Source of the DNA: a virus
DNA: 34,502 nt
Strand: one strand, 5' to 3'
Virus record (IMG/VR): IMGVR_UViG_3300032282_001175
Span: 1-34,502 of that record
The number at the start of each line of letters is the position of its first letter. Positions within the stretch are counted from its first letter, which is position 1. The position numbers were made by a program, and so were the translations under genes. The notes below the pieces were generated by a model. The model was given only the letters and a program-made list of their open reading frames with translations, had not been told where the DNA came from and made no database searches. Positions 29,683-34,502 of this stretch are shown in pieces.

Positions 29683-29919
29683 TTATACATTGTAATATGG
29701 CACTTTGTAATTTTTGCCATCAACATATACATTCATAAAACCAGCAGGATTAGCTGGTAAAGTGGCACTTCCAGCAGTTGCTGTTGTTGCAGAAGTTTGA
29801 TTTAACAAGCCTAAAAAAAATTGCACCCATGCCCTAGAAGGTCTTTTAGAGTTTTCATCTAATAAATCAGTTTGTGGCAATGGATTTATTGTATTTCCAG
29901 CGTAAATTTGATTAGCCAT
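29683..29919 (-). CDS. Small virion protein between connector and ejection genes
   Basis: A 78-residue protein, MANQIYAGNTINPLPQTDLL onward, with a RPSRAWVQFFLGLLNQT segment and a C-terminus ending DGKNYKVPYYNV. Proteins of this pattern, with a conserved RxWVxFFxxL and a GxxKVPYY.. ending, are common in podovirus virion regions, but I do not know a function. Its ATG overlaps the stop of the gp10-like gene (ATGGC with a shared base). A tail-hub or needle accessory role is possible. Confidence 0.75.
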   Translation of the reverse strand: MANQIYAGNTINPLPQTDLLDENSKRPSRAWVQFFLGLLNQTSATTATAGSATLPANPAGFMNVYVDGKNYKVPYYNV

Positions 29920-31904
29920 TAATTATCTCCTGAACTTGCTTTAAGGTTTGCTGAAACAATTACTGCTTTAACAGGGTCACTAACTACAACTTCAAATATG
30001 CGATCTCTAGCCATACCCAATCTACGCCAAATAGCACGATGCTTATATTTGCCTGTTTGACCAATGTCTTGCCAATATTCTTTAGACCAAGTAGAGCCGC
30101 CATCATTAGACCAGCGTAACATAGCCTTCGGATTAGAAAATATATCTGTTGTGTAGATTTGTCCAGCATCAGCCAAAACATCAATTTGCTGATATTCAAT
30201 AACCAAAGAGCCCAAAGCAGAAATGTAATAAGGACTGCCTAAATAGATGTTTCTATCTCTTGAAAAGCCTTTTGTGCCAACGCCAGGTTGAAATTGTAGT
30301 TGTAATTCATCAAAATACTGTCTTTGTAAATCGGTGACAAGGTGCGGTGCTCTACGCAATCTGCGTACTTGTTCGTAATTATCTGTGTAATTGCTTTGGT
30401 CTAATTGATAAAGGTTGCCATTTTCCCAATCTCCTACAACAACATAGTTTTGGAAAACTGCGGCACAATTACTGCGATGGCGATGGTATTTATTGGCTGA
30501 ATCTGTCCATAACCATTTATGCCATAACTGGGTCGTAAAGTCGAAAGCCCAAGTAATATCAATAGAAGGAAAAGAAACTACATAAACTTCATGTCCTTCT
30601 AATTGATAAGTATAGGCAATAGCATCTTCTGTATATTGATCTAAAAGGCTGTTTTCTACAGCATGAGTAGAAATGCGCTGTGGAATGTAACCATTCATTA
30701 ATACAACTTGGTTTTGACCACGAATGTTTTGAGAAACATAAGCAAAAGAATTACCAACTCTAGCTACCGAAAACGGCGCAATAATACCTTGTTGTGTAGA
30801 TGAACCTGGAATACGCTGATAAGCAACTGGGAAGGTTCCTTGGTCATTCCAAACTTCTGATGATTTTTCACCCAAAAGGAATAATTGCCCATTATTGGCA
30901 ATTAAAGATACCAAATTGTCAGGTGATGTAAATTTACTTGCATAGCTTAAACCCTGTGTAATTGGGCTTAAAAGGTCTGAAACTGCAAATTGTTGTGTAT
31001 CAGGTCTTGTGTAAATAAAGTAATTATCATTAACATCAACTACGCCACCACCAGTAAAAGCACCATCAGTAGAAGGTAAAATACTAAATTGATGTGCATT
31101 TATGGTTGTTGAGCTTACAGTTTGAGCTACAGGATTTAAAATATAAGTTCCTACGCCACCTGAACCAGTTCCTAAAGCTGTAATAATTGTTCCTACCGCT
31201 ATACCAGTTCCAATAATGGTGGTGCCAACTTGTATTGTTCCTTTAGATATTGCTGAAACAGTTAAAGTTGTAACTCCTGAAGCTGTAGCAATAGAGCCTG
31301 TAAAGACAGCGCAAGGAGGATCAGCATATAAAGGTGCAGGAGTGGTATTTTGAAAAATATTAACAGTCCATAAAAAACCTGAACCGCTAGTAATAATGGT
31401 TCCTTGAGCTATTCCAACGCCATATATAGCAGAGCCAACAGATATTGTGCCAGCTTGAATAGAACTAACATTTAATGTATTGCCTACAATATAACCAATA
31501 AAATTGGTGGTATCAGGAGCATCAATTAACCATGAATAACGATTTTCTCCATCAACAATGTAAACATAAATACCATTATCAACAATGCTTACTGGCCCAT
31601 TGCCACTTTTTAATTGCCCAATAATTGATACTTCAAAGTTATAAGCAACAGAATAAACATAAGAACCGCAAACGGCTATAAGTTGTGATCCGCCTGAAGA
31701 TATGGTTCTTAAACCTCTAACTTGCTGTAAATTAGGAAAAGTAGTTAGCTTTGTTAATCCTGGAGTAGGGTAAAGGGCAATAACACCTCTTTCTCCTTGT
31801 GCTTTTGCAGGATCAATTTCAGGCCGCCAATTAATACATTCTTGGTCATCCTGATAGATAGAAGGGGCTGTGTAGGATGCTCCTACAAATCCAAAATCAG
31901 CCAT
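29919..31904 (-). CDS. Tail/DNA stabilization protein, P22 gp10-like, with inserted modules
   Basis: A 661-residue protein; P22 gp10 is 472. The N-terminus GFVGASYTAPSIYQDDQEC, INWRPE and TPGLTKL match the gp10-type family, and the C-terminal half carries further beta-propeller-like strands (VVVGDWENGNLYQLD). At about residues 138-269 two extra beta-rich modules are inserted, recognisable by GTGIAVGTIITA and GGVGTY; the second closely resembles modules in the gp4-like protein. P22 gp10 plugs the portal and joins the tail. It starts at the stop of the gp4-like gene (overlap of one base). Confidence 0.85.
   Translation of the reverse strand: MADFGFVGASYTAPSIYQDDQECINWRPEIDPAKAQGERGVIALYPTPGLTKLTTFPNLQQVRGLRTISSGGSQLIAVCGSYVYSVAYNFEVSIIGQLKSGNGPVSIVDNGIYVYIVDGENRYSWLIDAPDTTNFIGYIVGNTLNVSSIQAGTISVGSAIYGVGIAQGTIITSGSGFLWTVNIFQNTTPAPLYADPPCAVFTGSIATASGVTTLTVSAISKGTIQVGTTIIGTGIAVGTIITALGTGSGGVGTYILNPVAQTVSSTTINAHQFSILPSTDGAFTGGGVVDVNDNYFIYTRPDTQQFAVSDLLSPITQGLSYASKFTSPDNLVSLIANNGQLFLLGEKSSEVWNDQGTFPVAYQRIPGSSTQQGIIAPFSVARVGNSFAYVSQNIRGQNQVVLMNGYIPQRISTHAVENSLLDQYTEDAIAYTYQLEGHEVYVVSFPSIDITWAFDFTTQLWHKWLWTDSANKYHRHRSNCAAVFQNYVVVGDWENGNLYQLDQSNYTDNYEQVRRLRRAPHLVTDLQRQYFDELQLQFQPGVGTKGFSRDRNIYLGSPYYISALGSLVIEYQQIDVLADAGQIYTTDIFSNPKAMLRWSNDGGSTWSKEYWQDIGQTGKYKHRAIWRRLGMARDRIFEVVVSDPVKAVIVSANLKASSGDN
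31098..31493 (-). repeat. Two beta-modules within the gp10-like gene
   Basis: Codons for residues about 138-198 and 199-269. The second module carries AVFTGSI, TTLTVSAIS, GTGIAVGTIITA and GGVGTY, which align with the second module of the gp4-like gene. They are not part of the core family, to my knowledge. Limits are approximate. Confidence 0.75.
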
Positions 31905-33103
31905 TATCCAGTAAATCCGCCGTTAAGAATCCATCCAGCATCTCTAGCTTTGCCTGAAAGCATTGCATCAGGATAACTAGCAACTTGAACAGGCCTCATG
32001 TTTGTGCGCTTTAAAGTTGCCTTTGCTTGTGAAGCAAAAGCATTAATCATTTGTATTTGCGTACCATTGATTTTTCCATACATAGGCATTAGTCGTTCAG
32101 CCAAACACCATCTGAGTGCCATTTCATAACCTTGTGGAAATGATAAATTTTCATACAAATCATCATAAGTGCTATAAATAGTTGTGCTGAAAAGGTGCAT
32201 TTCGCCTTGTGAAGGATTAGGCCAAACTGTTAAATTTCCTGATTCTGCACCTGGGTTGTAATACAAAGCTTTAGGCCAAGGGCCATTAAGCGTTTTTAAA
32301 CCAATTTGATTGTAGTTTTCAAGAGCCAATATTCCTACTTGATAATCTAATCCACCATTTAAAACAGGCTGACCATTACTTGTAGTGTTTACCCTTACAA
32401 AAGCAGAATCAATACCTAATGGTTTTTGATAGTAAAGGGTAATAGGAATAGGCGTTACTGTGGCTGTCATAGCCCTGCTACCAAGGCTATAACTACTACT
32501 TAGTGTATATGTACCAACTCCACCTGATGCGCTTATAACGGCTGTAATAGTCGTTCCTGCCGATATTCCAGTTCCAGTAACAGTTGCACCAGCACCTATA
32601 TAACCAGCAGATATAGCGGTAACAGTTAATGTTGTTCCTGAAATAGAGCCTGTAAATACGGCTGAAGGAGTGGTGGCATCAACATTTAATCTGTATGTAC
32701 CAGCTTCGTTTACATTTCCACCAGCACCAGTTAAAAACTCAACAATCTTTGTGCCTACGCCATTAATGCCAATTCCACTAAGGGTTTGACCTAATGCTAC
32801 CGCACCCGATGTTACGCCTTGTACAGTAAGAACTTTTCCTGAAATAGTTCCAGTTATTGCCGCACCAATGTAATTTGCTGTGCTTGGATCAGGGCCAATA
32901 GTGTATTGAGTTTGTCCTGGAATGACAGGAAATACAATTTCCGTCACGTTGTAAACCATCATGCCTTCATTTGACCATTGATCAATGATGCCATTTAACA
33001 TTTCTAAAGCATCTTGTGCGGCATCAGGCGTTGGCACTTCACCAGCTTCTAATGCACCAATGTCTTTTAAAGCTCTGCTAATAATATCTATGGGCTTAGT
33101 CAT
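31904..33103 (-). CDS. Tail accessory factor, P22 gp4-like, with inserted modules
   Basis: A 399-residue protein; P22 gp4 is 166. Residues 1-75 match the gp4 family (DIISRALKDIGALEAGE, LEMLNGIIDQWSNEGMMVY, QYTIGP) and the C-terminal part (KPLGIDSAFVR, GYEMALRWCLAERL) resumes it. Between them, at about 79-216, lie two beta-rich modules with GTGISAGTTITA and GGVGTYTL motifs. The insert falls in the loop between the QYTIGP strand and the RPLxI strand of the family. gp4 binds the portal and begins the tail. It is followed by the gp10-like gene. Confidence 0.87.
   Translation of the reverse strand: MTKPIDIISRALKDIGALEAGEVPTPDAAQDALEMLNGIIDQWSNEGMMVYNVTEIVFPVIPGQTQYTIGPDPSTANYIGAAITGTISGKVLTVQGVTSGAVALGQTLSGIGINGVGTKIVEFLTGAGGNVNEAGTYRLNVDATTPSAVFTGSISGTTLTVTAISAGYIGAGATVTGTGISAGTTITAVISASGGVGTYTLSSSYSLGSRAMTATVTPIPITLYYQKPLGIDSAFVRVNTTSNGQPVLNGGLDYQVGILALENYNQIGLKTLNGPWPKALYYNPGAESGNLTVWPNPSQGEMHLFSTTIYSTYDDLYENLSFPQGYEMALRWCLAERLMPMYGKINGTQIQMINAFASQAKATLKRTNMRPVQVASYPDAMLSGKARDAGWILNGGFTG
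32456..32869 (-). repeat. Two beta-modules within the gp4-like gene
   Basis: Codons for residues about 79-147 and 148-216, each with a TGTISG.VLTV or TGSISGTTLTV start, a GTGI-type centre and a GTY end. They sit in the middle of the gp4-type domain. The second module is very similar to the module at residues 199-269 of the gp10-like protein. Limits are approximate. Confidence 0.75.
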
Positions 33104-33112
33104 GATGCTCCA

Positions 33113-33421
33113 TTAAATTTTTACTGTAAATGTAGGTAAAACCCAAGGCTTTTTTAATGCTACTGGTTCTATTGCCATTAATTGATTTTTTAAATTATCC
33201 TCAATAATGCACTTTTCATCAATTATTGATTCAGCTTTTATCCAAGCAATTACATCTTTTTCAGTTGTTTCGTTTTGCAGGAAATGGCTTTTATCTTTAA
33301 AAGTCCAATTTCCTTCCGTAATTACTTTATTTTCATCTTTGGTAGCAGTAACTTGATACTTTACAGAAGTAATTTTTTCACCTTCTGCATAAATATCAAG
33401 CACTTTCCAAGTAAAAATCAT
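33113..33421 (-). CDS. Small protein coupled to the glycine-rich fibre
   Basis: A 102-residue protein, MIFTWKVLDIYAEGEKITSV onward. Its ATG overlaps the fibre stop (ATGA). The N-terminal ~50 residues are beta-rich, and the middle has WIKAESIIDE, a pattern that recurs in small proteins next to fibre genes in T4-like cyanophages (from memory). Fibre chaperones and caps are commonly encoded right after the fibre, so that is the likely role. It has one cysteine and no membrane segment. Confidence 0.7.
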   Translation of the reverse strand: MIFTWKVLDIYAEGEKITSVKYQVTATKDENKVITEGNWTFKDKSHFLQNETTEKDVIAWIKAESIIDEKCIIEDNLKNQLMAIEPVALKKPWVLPTFTVKI

Positions 33422-34502
33422 GCTGTGTAGCTTCCTGAAGATGTAAATTTAACGACTGTATTGGAGCCGCTAGTAGTTACAGTAGGCAATCCAGTTACAA
33501 TTCCTGAATAATTGGCTGTAGGCATAGAAAGAATAACAACGCCTGAACCTCCATTACCACCTGGAACGCTTGGTCCACTAGCTGTACCACCGCCACCGCC
33601 ACCAGTATTAATAGTTCCATTTGCTCCTGTAGAACCAGCCGCACCGCCACCACCAACACCACCAGTACCATTAGAAGAACCACCATATCCGCCACCACCG
33701 CCAGCGTAATAAACAGAAGTGCCAGTTAAAGTATCTACTAGACCAGCACCGCCTGAACCACCAGTAGAATAAGCTCCGCTATTACCTGAACCTCCAGCGC
33801 CTCCGCCACCGCCAGCAGAGTCTGCGCCTGAACCTGAAGGTGTACTACCGCCACCATTATTGCCTTGTCCAGGAATACCAGTACCAGCAGAATAACCATA
33901 GAATCCTGTGTTTGTACCGCCTCCTGAACCACCATTACCAGCATTACCAGCTTGGCTACCACCTGAACCACCGCCTGTTGCTGTAGCAATAGCAGTAATA
34001 TAGCTATTAGAGCCATTAGTGCCATAACCTAATTGACCAGCACCGCCAGCACCAATAACCACAGTAAATGGAGTAGAAGGAAGGGCAGTAAATGTGCCAG
34101 TAAGCATACCGCCAGCACCGCCTCCGCCTCCGCCTACATCTCCGCCTGATCCGCCACCAGCTACAACTAAATAACTAATAGTGTATTGACCTTGGGGAAC
34201 CATAGAAAACTTATACCAAGCGGAAACTGCTGGCAAATAACCTTCATATAATCCACCGCCATCGGTGTTGTAACGAATTAAACCAGCCGCAGGAGTTGGT
34301 CTTTGTATAGTATTGCCTACTGGTAGACCTAATGCGCCTGTACCTGATAGCGTTAATTGACCAGTAATAGTTACATTATTAAATGTAATATTTCCTGACA
34401 AATCAGAATATAAAAGAGTTCCATCTGCCGCAGGAACAGTTAAATTGTATGTTCCAGCAGTATTCGTACCATTTAAAGTAGTCGAGCCGCCTGAAACAGA
34501 AA
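33418..34502 (-). CDS. Glycine-rich tail fibre, C-terminal part (starts at 142 across the junction)
   Basis: The frame stays open to the end of the window and continues at positions 1-142, giving 367 residues. After a beta-rich N-terminal third (residues to about 115 of the joined protein, with PQGQYTISYLVVAGGG), it has a long polyglycine-rich domain (GGGGAGG, GGNGGSGV) and ends SGSNTVVKFTSSGSYTA. The last ~45 residues closely match the end of the 639-residue adhesin, so the two are paralogues. Polyglycine adhesins bind host receptors in other phages. Any start inside this segment (for example the TTG at 34401) is an artefact of the linear cut. Confidence 0.87.
   Translation of the reverse strand, partial: SVSGGSTTLNGTNTAGTYNLTVPAADGTLLYSDLSGNITFNNVTITGQLTLSGTGALGLPVGNTIQRPTPAAGLIRYNTDGGGLYEGYLPAVSAWYKFSMVPQGQYTISYLVVAGGGSGGDVGGGGGGAGGMLTGTFTALPSTPFTVVIGAGGAGQLGYGTNGSNSYITAIATATGGGSGGSQAGNAGNGGSGGGTNTGFYGYSAGTGIPGQGNNGGGSTPSGSGADSAGGGGGAGGSGNSGAYSTGGSGGAGLVDTLTGTSVYYAGGGGGYGGSSNGTGGVGGGGAAGSTGANGTINTGGGGGGTASGPSVPGGNGGSGVVILSMPTANYSGIVTGLPTVTTSGSNTVVKFTSSGSYTA
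34380..34502. repeat. Terminal direct repeat, right copy
   Basis: Identical to bases 1-123. It marks the overlap of a circular assembly, and it lies inside the glycine-rich fibre gene. Confidence 0.93.

Noticed and set aside
34399-34401. TTG as the start of the glycine-rich fibre
   Set aside because: The frame stays open to the contig end, and on the circle a well-placed ATG with AAGGA exists at 142.

Overview
The window is a complete, circularly closed genome of a tailed phage. The first 123 bases are repeated exactly as the last 123, so the unique circle is about 34,379 bp and one tail-fibre gene is cut by the linearisation point. The gene set and order match the P22-like short-tailed (podovirus) plan: small and large terminase, portal, scaffold, P22-type coat protein, connector proteins like gp4 and gp10, ejection proteins, then lysis. 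A two-component spanin (an i-spanin with an o-spanin lipoprotein nested in another frame) and a GH19-type endolysin point to a Gram-negative host. The DNA is AT-rich and reads like an environmental, metagenome-type assembly. A freshwater proteobacterial host is possible, but the sequence does not establish it. I see no integrase and no CI-type repressor.

Layout. Almost everything is on the minus strand; only 19.4-22.2 kb is on the plus strand. A divergent control region (19,251-19,405) launches two operons. The leftward early operon (19.25 down to 13.3 kb) carries a 32-aa protein, a YdaS/Cro-like repressor, a YdaU/DUF1376 replication-type protein and several small unknowns. It continues with a PD-(D/E)XK-like protein, a PP-loop (PAPS reductase/DndC-like) enzyme, a Ref-like HNH nuclease, a VRR-NUC-like nuclease, a Zn/AT-hook protein, a GroES-like co-chaperonin, three small lysine-rich proteins, tRNA-Asn and a ParB-methyltransferase fusion. 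The rightward early operon holds a recombination cassette (DUF1071/Sak3-type annealing protein, YqaJ/lambda-type exonuclease, SSB-like protein) and a string of microproteins, including a secreted six-cysteine peptide.

The late genes also run leftward. Terminase, portal, scaffold and coat (12.0-5.85 kb) are followed by two structural candidates, a long tail fibre, a glycine-rich adhesin with an Ig-like domain, a small Tyr/Trp/Pro-rich protein and, across the junction, a second glycine-rich fibre. From 33.4 kb down to 25.3 kb come the connector (gp4-like, gp10-like) and ejection proteins, one of which carries an N-terminal M15 peptidase. A collar-domain protein and the lysis cassette (several small membrane proteins, Rz/Rz1, endolysin) finish this arm. 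It meets the rightward operon tail to tail inside a symmetric inverted repeat at 22.2-22.3 kb.

How the parts work together. The annealing protein, exonuclease and SSB-like protein, with the resolvase-like and HNH nucleases, would make concatemers by recombination for headful packaging. Coat expression appears to be bracketed by a promoter-like site upstream and two intrinsic terminators downstream. The most unusual features are a shared beta-rich module present twice in each of the two adjacent connector proteins, the duplicated polyglycine adhesins, the PP-loop/nuclease cluster, and the M15-ejection fusion that repeats a short N-terminal motif.
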